Below, piece by piece: positions 5,786 to 11,959 of a stretch of 12,756 nucleotides of DNA. The DNA is from Thermoplasmata archaeon (GTDB taxonomy: Archaea > Thermoplasmatota > Thermoplasmata > Lutacidiplasmatales > UBA184). The notes under the pieces were generated by a model. The model saw nothing but the letters and a program-made list of their open reading frames with translations, was not told where the DNA came from and ran no database searches. The DNA is taken from positions 1-12,756 of the forward strand of contig JASHYY010000141.1 of the NCBI GenBank assembly GCA_030042815.1. Direction: 5' to 3'. The first letter of the stretch is position 1; every line of letters starts with the position of its first letter. The position numbers and the translations under genes were made by a program.

Positions 5786-6472
5786 ATGGGATTCATCGAC
5801 GACCTGAGCGTGATCGTGGACCTGCTGGTGTTGGTCGCCGTGGTCATTTTCTATACGGGGTTCCTGGTGTGGTACCACACCCTGTACAAGAAGGACCCCG
5901 CCCGCGCGTACACCCATCTCCGCGAGGGCGGGTTCGTCATGGCCCTCCTGGGAGGGCTACTGGGGTTGTTCGCCCTGTGGGGGGAGTTCGTCTGGCCCCT
6001 CACCATCCAAACCCCCGGCGGTGCGCTCACGGTCTACAATATCTTCTTCTTCGATCCCCTGATCTTGCTCTCGGTCCTGCTCGTGGCCTTCGGAGCCGCC
6101 GTGTGGGCCAAGCTTCCGACGCACTTCGTGGGGGTTATGGCGGTCGTCAGCGGCGGCGGGGTGGTCTACTACGGATATCTCGGGTACCACAACAATCTCA
6201 CGCTGGACCACCTCGAAACGTTCCTGCTGTTCCTGGTCTGGGGCGTCATGGCGATCGCATCGTACGGCGCGACGCTGTTCGTGGACTGGTTCGTGGTCGG
6301 GACCCAGAACCCCAGCGCCGGTCCCCTCGCTTCCTCGACGACCCCGGCGTACCCTCGGATGTGGACCGTGCTCATCATGCTCTTCCTCATCGTGGTCGTG
6401 CTCGCGGGGATCGCCGCGATCTGGTACGGGCAGGACATCACCTGGGGGCACCTGGGCGGATTGGGCCCCTAG
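5786..6472 (+). CDS. Six-helix integral membrane protein, DUF981-like
   Basis: 228 residues from the ATG at 5786, preceded by a purine-rich GGGAGA ending 5 nt before the start. Hydrophobic segments lie at about 8-30, 48-69, 88-108, 113-133, 142-170 and 193-214, giving six likely transmembrane helices. Between them are the conserved-looking motifs WYHTLYKKDPARAYTHLREGG (residues 29-49) and the YNIFFFDPLIL entry into helix 3. The size, helix number and the TVYNxxFFDP motif recall the archaeal DUF981 family of predicted membrane proteins; I am recalling this and could not check it. Buried His residues (YHT, TYHN-like YHNN) could bind metal or haem, but this is unproven. The gene stands alone, with a divergent methyltransferase unit upstream and a hairpin followed by convergent ilvE downstream. 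Function unknown. Confidence 0.72.
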   Translation: MGFIDDLSVIVDLLVLVAVVIFYTGFLVWYHTLYKKDPARAYTHLREGGFVMALLGGLLGLFALWGEFVWPLTIQTPGGALTVYNIFFFDPLILLSVLLVAFGAAVWAKLPTHFVGVMAVVSGGGVVYYGYLGYHNNLTLDHLETFLLFLVWGVMAIASYGATLFVDWFVVGTQNPSAGPLASSTTPAYPRMWTVLIMLFLIVVVLAGIAAIWYGQDITWGHLGGLGP

Positions 6473-6486
6473 TCGGGGGATTCGGA

Positions 6487-6512
6487 CCCCCGCGCGGGTC
6501 CTCCCGCGGGGG
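6487..6512. terminator. GC-rich hairpin between convergent genes
   Basis: CCCCCGCG and CGCGGGGG make a perfect 8-bp stem with a 10-nt loop, starting 14 nt after the stop of the membrane protein gene and 84 nt beyond the stop of ilvE. It may stabilise or end the mRNA on either strand. No T-run follows, so intrinsic archaeal termination here is uncertain. The remaining bases to 6595 hold no gene. Confidence 0.35.
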
Positions 6513-6595
6513 GGATGCTCCGGCTCGGCCCGTCGTCCGATGCACGGCGAGCGCCGGGACCGGGCCGTCCTGGCCGTCCACCGCGGCGGAGGAAG

Positions 6596-7519
6596 TCAAC
6601 CCACGTGCGTCAGCCAGGAAGCGTACGCCGGGTTCCGGCCGTGGATGGCGTCCTCGTACCGCTTCTGGAGACGGCGGGTGATCGGGTACGAACCGTTCCC
6701 GATCGGCCGCCCGTCCACTTCCCGGATGGGCGTGACCCCGGCGGCGGTGCCGGTATAGATCAGCTCGTCGGCGGTGAACAGCTCCTCCCGGGTGAAGTCG
6801 GTCCGCTGGAAGACCAGCCCCTCGTCCGCGAGGAAACGGATCACGCTGTCGCGCGTGATGCCGCGCAGGATCCCCGAGCTCGCGGGCGGAGTGCTCACGA
6901 CGTCCTTCTTCACTCGGAAGATGTTCTCGCCCGGGCCTTCGGCGACCATCCCCTGGGCGTTCAGGAGGATCGCCTCATCGTACCCGCCCGAGACCGCCTC
7001 CATCTTCGCGAGCGCGGAGTTGGCGTAGTTGGAGGCGCACTTCGCCTGGGGAGGCAGCGAACGCGAGTCCATGCGGACCCAGCTCGAGACCGTGGCCCGG
7101 ACGCCCTTCTCGACACCCTCGGCCCCCAGGTACGCCCCCCACTCCCAGGCGGCGATGGCGACCTGGATGGGGCTCTTGGTCGGGTCGAGGCCCATCTCTC
7201 CGTAGCCGGAGAAGCCGATCGGGCGGATGTACACGGTCGGGACGCCGTTCGCCCGCACGAGGTCGACGCACGCCTTCGTGAGCTCCTCGGCGGTGTACGG
7301 CAGCTTCATCCGGTACACCTTCGCGCTGTTCATGAACCGGTCGATGTGCTCCGGAAGGCGGAAGACCGCCGGACCGCGCGCGGTGTCGAAGCTGCGGATT
7401 CCCTCGAAGATCGCGTACCCGTAGTGGAGCGCGTGCGTCAGGACGTGGACGTTCGCCGTGGGCCAGTCGACGAGGCGTCCGTCCATCCAGATCTTCTTGA
7501 GCGCTCGGATGCCGACCAT
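6596..7519 (-). CDS. ilvE: Branched-chain amino acid aminotransferase (PLP fold type IV)
   Basis: 307 residues from the ATG at 7517-7519 (MVGIRALKKIWMDG), the usual IlvE beginning and length. A 25-codon in-frame extension is possible but would run over the AT-rich promoter island. Family marks are clear: HYGYAIFEGIRSF near residue 33-45, FRLPEHIDRFMNSAKVYRM, the PLP lysine K160 in PPQAKCASNYANS, and AEGPGENIFRV, followed by GITRDSVI for phosphate binding. It exchanges amino groups between Val, Leu or Ile and 2-oxoglutarate in the cytoplasm. It is divergent from a 2-oxoacid:ferredoxin oxidoreductase operon, which could consume or supply the 2-oxoacids. A D-amino acid transaminase or aminodeoxychorismate lyase is less likely given the EGIRSF and SAKVYRM motifs. 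Confidence 0.95.
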   Translation of the reverse strand: MVGIRALKKIWMDGRLVDWPTANVHVLTHALHYGYAIFEGIRSFDTARGPAVFRLPEHIDRFMNSAKVYRMKLPYTAEELTKACVDLVRANGVPTVYIRPIGFSGYGEMGLDPTKSPIQVAIAAWEWGAYLGAEGVEKGVRATVSSWVRMDSRSLPPQAKCASNYANSALAKMEAVSGGYDEAILLNAQGMVAEGPGENIFRVKKDVVSTPPASSGILRGITRDSVIRFLADEGLVFQRTDFTREELFTADELIYTGTAAGVTPIREVDGRPIGNGSYPITRRLQKRYEDAIHGRNPAYASWLTHVG

Positions 7520-7551
7520 GGGAACCCCGTCCAGCGTAGGGAGCGCCCGCT

Positions 7552-7559
7552 GAATTAAG
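7552..7559. promoter_or_regulatory. Shared TATA-like island between ilvE and the oxidoreductase operon
   Basis: GAATTAAG is the main AT-rich stretch of the 107-bp divergent region and is nearly symmetric, reading CTTAATTC on the other strand. On the minus strand it lies about 36 nt before the ilvE ATG (short leader). On the plus strand it would direct initiation near 7580, with a leader of about 45 nt ending in the G-rich GGGTGGGCGG directly before the ATG at 7627. Whether it works in one or both directions cannot be told. Confidence 0.4.
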
Positions 7560-7626
7560 CGATGGTAAAGTCGGGCTGACCCCCCCTTCATCAACTTCGG
7601 TCCGACTCGTTGGACTGGGTGGGCGG

Positions 7627-8481
7627 ATGATCGAGATCCGGTTTCACGGCCGGGGTGGCCAGGGAGCGGTCCTGGCCTCCGAGCTCTTGGCCCAGGCGGC
7701 GTTCCTGGACGGGAAGTCCCCGCAGAGCTTCCCGTTCTTCGGTGTCGAGCGCCGAGGCGCTCCGGTCACGGCCTACACCCGCATCGACGACCGTCCGGTC
7801 CGCCTCCGCACGTCGATCCCGAACCCGGACGTCGTCGTGGTCCTCGACCCGGGACTGCTCGGAACGACGCGAGTGACCGACGGGATCCGACCCCACGGCC
7901 TCCTGCTCGTCAACACGCCGAAGAGCTCGGAAGAGCTCGAGGCGCCGGACGGGGTGCGCCGGGCGGCGGTTGACGCGACGAAGATCGCCCTCTCGCACGG
8001 CCTCGGAACCCCGATGATGCCGATCGTGAACACGGCGGTGCTCGGTGCGCTCGCCCGGGCGACCGGGGTCGTCTCCCTCGAGGCCCTCAGCCGCGCGATC
8101 GAGCAGTTCGTGCCGCGCAGCCCGGTCGAGAACCGGCTCGCCGCACGGGACGGCTACACGACCGTGCGCACGGTCGAGGTCGGCGCGCTCCTGTCGCCGC
8201 TCCCCGTCGGCGCGCCGGTACCGCGCCCCTCGGGCGAAGGGCCGATCGCCGTCGTACCGAGCGAGACGATCCACACGGCGGCCTGGCGGACGTTCACCCC
8301 GAAGATCCACCTCGAGCGCTGCACGAAGTGCAACTTCTGTTGGAAGTTCTGCCCGGACGACGCGATCGAGTTCGACCCGCAGGGGTTCCCGCGGATCCGC
8401 CTCGCGTACTGCAAGGGCTGCGGGATCTGCGCCGCCGAATGTCCACCGAAGACGATCGAGATGCTGGAGACGCTGGCCTAG
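7627..8481 (+). CDS. porG: 2-oxoacid:ferredoxin oxidoreductase, fused gamma-delta subunit
   Basis: 284 residues. The gamma domain (about 1-185) starts [20 protein letters not shown], with the classic GRGGQG nucleotide/CoA-site loop at 8-13 and [11 protein letters not shown] at 38-47. After a Pro-rich linker (about 186-222) comes the ferredoxin-like delta domain with two [4Fe-4S] motifs, Cys 232/235/238/242 ([12 protein letters not shown]) and Cys 262/265/268/272 ([12 protein letters not shown]). In many archaea these two subunits are separate genes; here they are joined in frame. The product passes electrons from the thiamine site to ferredoxin in the cytoplasmic complex. It is the first gene of the three-gene operon, 12 bp before the alpha gene. 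Pyruvate versus branched-chain 2-oxoacid specificity cannot be read from this subunit. Confidence 0.93.
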
Positions 8482-8493
8482 GGGGTACGGTCG

Positions 8494-9675
8494 ATGACAC
8501 GGAAGGTGCTGTCGGGAAGCTACGCCCAGTCGTACGCGGCGAAGCTCGCGCGCGCGCAGGTGATCTCCGCCTACCCGATCACGCCCCAGACGTCCATCGT
8601 CGAGAAGCTCGCCGAGTTCGTCGCCACGGGCGAGCTCGCGGCGCAGTTCATCAAGGTCGAGAGCGAGCACAGCGCCATGCAGGTCTGCATCAGTGCCTCG
8701 GCCCTGGGCGCCCGGACGTACACCGCGACCTCGAGCCAGGGGCTGCTGCTGATGCACGAGCTCCTGCACTGGGCGTCCGGCATGCGGGCCCCGATCGTGA
8801 TGGGGGTGGTCAACCGGGCCGTCGCCCCGCCCTGGAACATCGGAGCCGACCACACGGACACGATCAGCCAGCGCGACACCGGCTGGATCCAGTTCTATGC
8901 GGAGAGCAACCAGGAGGTCCTCGACACGGTGCTGGAGGCGTATCGCCTCGCGGAAGACCCGCAGGTCCGGCTTCCGGCGATGGTGAACGAGGACGCGTTC
9001 TACCTGTCCCACACGGTCGAGCCGGTGGACGTCCCGGACCCGGAGACGGTGGACCGGTTCCTTCCCCCGCGCGAAGCCCATGCCGTGCTCGTCCCCGGCG
9101 AGACGATGCGTCTCGGCTCGTTCACCGGGCCCGACCACTACGTCGAGTTCCGGGAACGCCTCGCCGAGGCGAACGCCCGCGTTCCGAAGGTCTTTGCCGA
9201 GGTGGAGGCGGAGTTCCGGGACGCGACCGGGCGGGACCACGAGGGCGCCGTCCCGACCTACCGGGTGGACGACGCGGACGCGGTCCTCGTCACGATGGGG
9301 ACCGCCACAACGACCGCCCGGAGCGTGGTCGACGAGCTCCGGGCCGAGGGCCGCAAGGTCGGTCTCGCGAAGATCCGCCTCTTCCGTCCGTTCCCCGAGG
9401 ACGAGGTACAACGCCTCGCCCGGGTCGCGGACCGGATCGGGGTCGCCGACCGGTCCTGGACGTTCGGCCGCACCGGCCCCGTCGCGACCGAGGTGGCGGC
9501 CGCCCTCTACACCGCCCCGCGGCGACCGGCGCTCACCGGGTTCCTCGCCGGGATCGGGGGCCGGGACGTGACGCCGCACGAGGTCCGCCGGATGTACGAC
9601 ACGCTCCTCTCGCGCGAGGCCCCGACCACGCACTGGGTCGACCTCGAAGAGCAGGGGGTGAAGGTCGATGGCTAA
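8494..9675 (+). CDS. porA: 2-oxoacid:ferredoxin oxidoreductase alpha subunit
   Basis: 393 residues, the normal length for a separate alpha subunit. It starts 12 nt after the gamma-delta stop, with a G-rich GGGGGT in the gap as ribosome site. Domain I begins with SGSYAQSYAAKLARAQVISAYPITPQT, the YPITPQT motif of the family, followed by KVESEHSAM, which carries the Glu near the thiamine ring. Further family marks are GARTYTATSSQGL, NRAVAPPWNIGADHTD and RDTGWIQFYAESNQEVLD. The second half (about 255-390) is the domain II Rossmann-like module (DADAVLVTMGT). It binds the thiamine diphosphate site together with beta. POR and VOR alpha subunits are close relatives; the ilvE neighbour argues for branched-chain 2-oxoacids, and family resemblance alone would permit pyruvate. 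Confidence 0.94.
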   Translation: MTRKVLSGSYAQSYAAKLARAQVISAYPITPQTSIVEKLAEFVATGELAAQFIKVESEHSAMQVCISASALGARTYTATSSQGLLLMHELLHWASGMRAPIVMGVVNRAVAPPWNIGADHTDTISQRDTGWIQFYAESNQEVLDTVLEAYRLAEDPQVRLPAMVNEDAFYLSHTVEPVDVPDPETVDRFLPPREAHAVLVPGETMRLGSFTGPDHYVEFRERLAEANARVPKVFAEVEAEFRDATGRDHEGAVPTYRVDDADAVLVTMGTATTTARSVVDELRAEGRKVGLAKIRLFRPFPEDEVQRLARVADRIGVADRSWTFGRTGPVATEVAAALYTAPRRPALTGFLAGIGGRDVTPHEVRRMYDTLLSREAPTTHWVDLEEQGVKVDG

Positions 9676-10573
9676 GCTGACGATCCCGTCGCAAGAGCTG
9701 ATGTACTCGGGGCACGCCGCCTGCCCCGGCTGCGGCGGCGCGCTCGCGATGCGGCTGCTCCTGAAGGGGCTCGGACCCCGGACGATCGTGTCGCTCCCGG
9801 CGTGCTGCTGGACGGTCATCGGAACGCCCTATCCGACCACCGCGCTGCGGGTGGGCATCCTCGACAACCCGTTCGAGGCGACCGGCGCGTCCATCTCGGG
9901 GCTCCGGGCGGCGGCCGACGTCCTCGGGATGAAGGACGTGAACATCGTCGGCTTCGCCGGCGACGGCGGGACGGCCGACATCGGCCTGCAGGCGCTCAGC
10001 GGCATGCTCGAGCGCCGGACCAACGCGATCTACGTCATGTACGACAACGAGGCGTACATGAACACGGGGATCCAGCGCAGCGGCGAAACCCCCTGGGGGG
10101 CGTGGACGACGACCACCCCGGTCTCGGGCGATCTCCACGGAAAGCCCGAGCCGAAGAAGGACATGATGGGGATCGTGCTGGCCCATCGGCCGGCGTACGC
10201 CGCCACGCTCAACCCGGCGTATCCCGAGGACTTCGACCGGAAGGTCGAGCGGGCGCGGGACATCGTCGGCCCGCGGTTCCTCCACATCTTTGCCCCGTGT
10301 CCTCCCGGGTGGAAGTTCGACTCGTCGGAGACGATCGCCCTGGGGCGGCTCGCGACCGACACCGGGGTCTTCCCGCTCTACGAGGTCGTCGACGGCCGGC
10401 TCGCGATCACGCGGAAGACGGGGGCGCTGAAGCCGGTCGAGGAGTACCTGCACGCGCAGGGCCGGTTCCACCACTTCACGCCCGAGGACGTGGCGAAGAT
10501 CCAGGCGCAGGTCCGCGAGAGCTGGGACCGACTGGTCCAGCGCGAACGGGAGGACCTGAGCCGTCCGCACTGA
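9668..10573 (+). CDS. porB: 2-oxoacid:ferredoxin oxidoreductase beta subunit (thiamine diphosphate binding)
   Basis: 301 residues. The ATG at 9668 overlaps the alpha TAA by 8 bp and is served by GGGGGTGA inside the alpha gene at a good distance. The [4Fe-4S] cluster ligands are visible as HAACPGCGGAL (C19, C22), the PACCW pair (C46/C47) and C211 in FAPCPPGW. The thiamine diphosphate motif runs from GDGG at 98-101 to YDNEAYMNTG at about 125-134, with the magnesium ligands in it. GETPWGAWTTTTP is characteristic of POR/VOR beta subunits as opposed to 2-oxoglutarate enzymes. It catalyses oxidative decarboxylation of a 2-oxoacid to acyl-CoA, and potentially the reverse. It ends the operon; a tRNA gene with its own promoter follows 70 bp later. 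Confidence 0.95.
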   Translation: MAKLTIPSQELMYSGHAACPGCGGALAMRLLLKGLGPRTIVSLPACCWTVIGTPYPTTALRVGILDNPFEATGASISGLRAAADVLGMKDVNIVGFAGDGGTADIGLQALSGMLERRTNAIYVMYDNEAYMNTGIQRSGETPWGAWTTTTPVSGDLHGKPEPKKDMMGIVLAHRPAYAATLNPAYPEDFDRKVERARDIVGPRFLHIFAPCPPGWKFDSSETIALGRLATDTGVFPLYEVVDGRLAITRKTGALKPVEEYLHAQGRFHHFTPEDVAKIQAQVRESWDRLVQREREDLSRPH

Positions 10574-10613
10574 ACCGTTCCGGGCGTGTCGGAGCGGTCG
10601 CCGGGAGAGGGCC

Positions 10614-10619
10614 TAAATA
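10614..10619 (+). promoter_or_regulatory. TATA box of the initiator tRNA gene
   Basis: TAAATA within GCCTAAATAG is centred 27-28 nt before the first base of the tRNA, a standard archaeal distance. Initiation would fall close to the mature 5' end, leaving little or no 5' leader. Confidence 0.65.
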
Positions 10620-10643
10620 GGGGGTCCTCCTCGGCCCCGCCGC

Positions 10644-10746
10644 AGCGGGGTAGGGTAGTCAGGAAAGCGGCCGGCGCCGCCGACCGTCCTGAAATCCCGA
10701 CGGGCTCATAACCCGTAGATCCATGGTTCAAATCCATGCCCCGCTA
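10644..10746 (+). tRNA. Initiator tRNA-Met (CAU) with a D-loop intron
   Basis: Acceptor stem AGCGGGG (10644-10650) pairs with CCCCGCT (10739-10745), followed by discriminator A at 10746; CCA is not encoded. The anticodon arm ACGGG-CTCATAA-CCCGT (10700-10716) carries CAT at 10707-10709. The T arm CATGG-TTCAAAT-CCATG (10722-10738) is regular. A1-U72 and the three G-C pairs at 29-31/39-41 mark this as the initiator and not the elongator. The D stem GGG/CCC (10653-10655 with 10696-10698) encloses 40 nt instead of 12. Removing 28 nt restores a normal D-loop with G18-G19 (10662-10663) and a 75-nt mature tRNA. It supplies Met-tRNA for translation initiation. Being the initiator, it is probably essential, so correct splicing would be too. 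Confidence 0.93.
10666..10693 (+). other. 28-nt non-canonical tRNA intron in the D-loop
   Basis: The pre-tRNA folds into a bulge-helix-bulge: central 4-bp helix CAGG (10660-10663) with CCTG (10688-10691), a 3-nt bulge AAA on each side (10664-10666 and 10692-10694), and an inner intron helix from G10667-U10687 through GCGG/CCGU, one C-A mismatch and CGGC/GCCG to a GCC triloop. Cutting after the second base of each bulge gives the stated limits; identical flanking bases leave an ambiguity of about 2 nt either way. The outer exon helix is weak (D stem GGG/CCC with a small internal loop), so the motif is of the relaxed HBh' kind. Insertion point is near tRNA position 20/20a-21. Confidence 0.82.
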
Positions 10747-10787
10747 TTCCCTTGCGGGGCGACCGACCCCGTGTCGTGGACGGGCTT

Positions 10788-10817
10788 TCTCGGAGGGTTC
10801 ACCGTCTCCCTCCGAGA
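10788..10817. terminator. 10-bp hairpin between tRNA and convergent gene
   Basis: TCTCGGAGGG and CCCTCCGAGA form a perfect 10-bp stem with a 10-nt loop. It lies 41 nt past the tRNA 3' end and 25 nt past the stop of the minus-strand membrane protein gene, and a short T-run (CTTTC) precedes it. This position suits a bidirectional 3'-end structure, but no downstream T-tract supports classic termination. Confidence 0.4.
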
Positions 10818-10842
10818 TTCCGCGTGCCGTTGGATGCGGCTC

Positions 10843-11166
10843 TCAGACGATCGGCTCGAGCGGTGGCTCGAGCGAAAGGCGTCGCCGCGCGGCCAACCCG
10901 GCCCCGAGGATCAGGAGCCCCGCGACCACCACGGCCCACACGAGCGCCGAACCGAGGGGAGTGGGGAGGTACTCGGGGACCGGATAGATCCAGCCGTGGT
11001 TCATCAGCTCGAGCACGATGCCCGCGAGGGTAGTGAATGTCCCGATGAGGACGAGCGCCTCCCACGTCGTTCCGGGGACCGTACCGAGACTGTAGTGCCC
11101 CGCTCCCGCCTCGATCTCGTCCTCCGCGACGCCCGTATCGAACTCCTCGGAGAGCTGGCTGTCCAT
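10843..11166 (-). CDS. Small two-helix membrane protein of unknown function
   Basis: 107 residues from the ATG at 11164-11166. An acidic N-terminus (about 1-25, SEEFDTGVAEDEIEAG) is followed by two hydrophobic segments at about 34-54 (WEALVLIGTFTTLAGIVLEL) and 71-92 (GSALVWAVVVAGLLILGAGL), joined by a loop rich in Pro and aromatics (NHGWIYPVPEYLPTP). ARRR after helix 2 fits the positive-inside rule, which would put both ends in the cytoplasm. I do not recognise the family. The clean alternation of acidic tail, helices and basic stop-transfer signal supports a real gene. It stands alone on its transcript as far as can be seen: the zinc-ribbon gene upstream is on the same strand but 128 bp away. 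No strong promoter is visible. Confidence 0.65.
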   Translation of the reverse strand: MDSQLSEEFDTGVAEDEIEAGAGHYSLGTVPGTTWEALVLIGTFTTLAGIVLELMNHGWIYPVPEYLPTPLGSALVWAVVVAGLLILGAGLAARRRLSLEPPLEPIV

Positions 11167-11221
11167 CGGACCGATCGTCCCACGTTACACGGTATGTTGA
11201 CGATTGCGCTCCCGGCAAGGA

Positions 11222-11278
11222 CGGGAATCCGCCTTCCCGGATTCTTCGACATGGGCCCCCTCTCGGGGCAGCCCCGAG
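11222..11278. repeat. Two hairpins downstream of the zinc-ribbon gene
   Basis: CGGGAA/TTCCCG (11222-11227 with 11234-11239, 6-nt loop) and CTCGGGG/CCCCGAG (11262-11268 with 11272-11278, 3-nt loop). The second is 17 nt beyond the zinc-ribbon stop on the minus strand, fitting a 3'-end structure that separates it from the membrane protein gene further along that strand. Confidence 0.35.
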
Positions 11279-11294
11279 GCCGGGAGGTCCCGCT

Positions 11295-11861
11295 CTAACC
11301 GTCCGAGTCCGAACCGCCACCGGCACCTTTCGACTTGGCGCGCCGGCGCGGCCGCTTGGTCGGAGTTGGCTCTGCAGAAGCGGGAGACTCGGCGGAAGGG
11401 GGCGGCGAGGCCGGCACCTCGGTCGAAGGCGCGGCGCTCGGCGGAGGCGGTGGGGAGGCCGGCGGAGCCTCCGGTGAAGGAGAGGACGCGGGGGTCGGGG
11501 CCGCGGGGGGCGCAACCGGGGCCGGGAGCGAGGAAGGGCCCGCGTTCGGTGCCAACGTCGGCACGGGGGCAGGCTGGTGGGTCGGGGCCGGAGGCGAGCC
11601 GGGCGTGGGCGTGAGGGGCGGCCTCGCCGGGATCGGAACGAACTCTCCGGGACGCCAGGTGTGCGGCATCTTCAGGATCGAGGGATCCTTCAGGAACAGG
11701 TCGGCGTGCCCGCACGACCGGCACACCCGGGTGCCGAGGGCAAGCTCCCCCCGGGAGCGGATCGAGAGGGTGCCCCCGCCGAGCGACCCGGTCTTGAGGT
11801 CGTTTACCCAAACGAAGTCGCCCGCGCCGCAGTTCGTGCACACCGGTGCCACTGGGAACAC
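11295..11861 (-). CDS. Zinc-ribbon protein with long Pro/Ala/Ser tail
   Basis: 188 residues from the GTG at 11859-11861. A zinc ribbon occupies about residues 1-60: two CxxC knuckles, CTNC (8-11) and CRSC (47-50), each followed by Gly, with a beta-rich stretch between them (DFVWVNDLKTGSL, LSIRSRGELAL). From about 79 to 165 the protein is nearly all Pro, Ala, Ser and Thr, a low-complexity and presumably disordered linker. It ends in a basic patch (TKRPRRRAKSK, about 168-178) and an acidic tip (GSDSDG). The ribbon resembles small archaeal nucleic-acid or protein-binding ribbons, and the basic patch suits nucleic acid or membrane contact, but no specific role can be given. No signal peptide or transmembrane helix is seen. 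A TATA-like CGTTTTTA is centred about 33 nt before the start. GTG codons at residues 4 and 7 are alternative starts. Confidence 0.75.
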   Translation of the reverse strand: MFPVAPVCTNCGAGDFVWVNDLKTGSLGGGTLSIRSRGELALGTRVCRSCGHADLFLKDPSILKMPHTWRPGEFVPIPARPPLTPTPGSPPAPTHQPAPVPTLAPNAGPSSLPAPVAPPAAPTPASSPSPEAPPASPPPPPSAAPSTEVPASPPPSAESPASAEPTPTKRPRRRAKSKGAGGGSDSDG

Positions 11862-11890
11862 CTTTCCGCCCTTCGCAGGCGGGCCGCCCG

Positions 11891-11898
11891 TAAAAACG
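11891..11898 (-). promoter_or_regulatory. TATA-like element for the zinc-ribbon gene
   Basis: Plus-strand TAAAAACG, minus-strand CGTTTTTA, centred about 33 nt before the GTG start. It predicts initiation only a few nucleotides upstream of the start codon. Confidence 0.45.
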
Positions 11899-11922
11899 AT
11901 TGCGTCGGGGTCTGCGCGCCGG

Positions 11923-11928
11923 CATAAC
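11923..11928 (+). promoter_or_regulatory. Weak TATA-like element for uspA
   Basis: CATAAC within GGCATAACGG, centred about 34 nt before the uspA ATG. With the minus-strand element at 11891-11898 it makes a compact divergent promoter in the 98-bp gap. Confidence 0.35.
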
Positions 11929-11959
11929 GGCCATGTAGCGACACGCCTTCGCTCCCGCG

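Noticed and set aside
5600..5917. 106-codon N-terminal extension of the methyltransferase
   Set aside because: It would cross the TATA-like elements and overlap the divergent membrane protein gene; the sequence before Met107 has no domain-like character.
7591..9819. 742-codon open frame on the minus strand
   Set aside because: It is antisense to the well-supported oxidoreductase operon and consists of Arg/Asp/Val/Leu-rich shadow translation with no recognisable domain.
9533..10570. 345-codon minus-strand open frame opposite the beta subunit
   Set aside because: The beta subunit on the plus strand carries all expected cofactor motifs; the antisense frame has none.
11194..11298. 34-codon plus-strand frame (MLTIALPARTGIRLPGFF...)
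   Set aside because: It overlaps the 3' end of the zinc-ribbon gene and two hairpins, has no ribosome site and no recognisable feature; not enough to call a gene.
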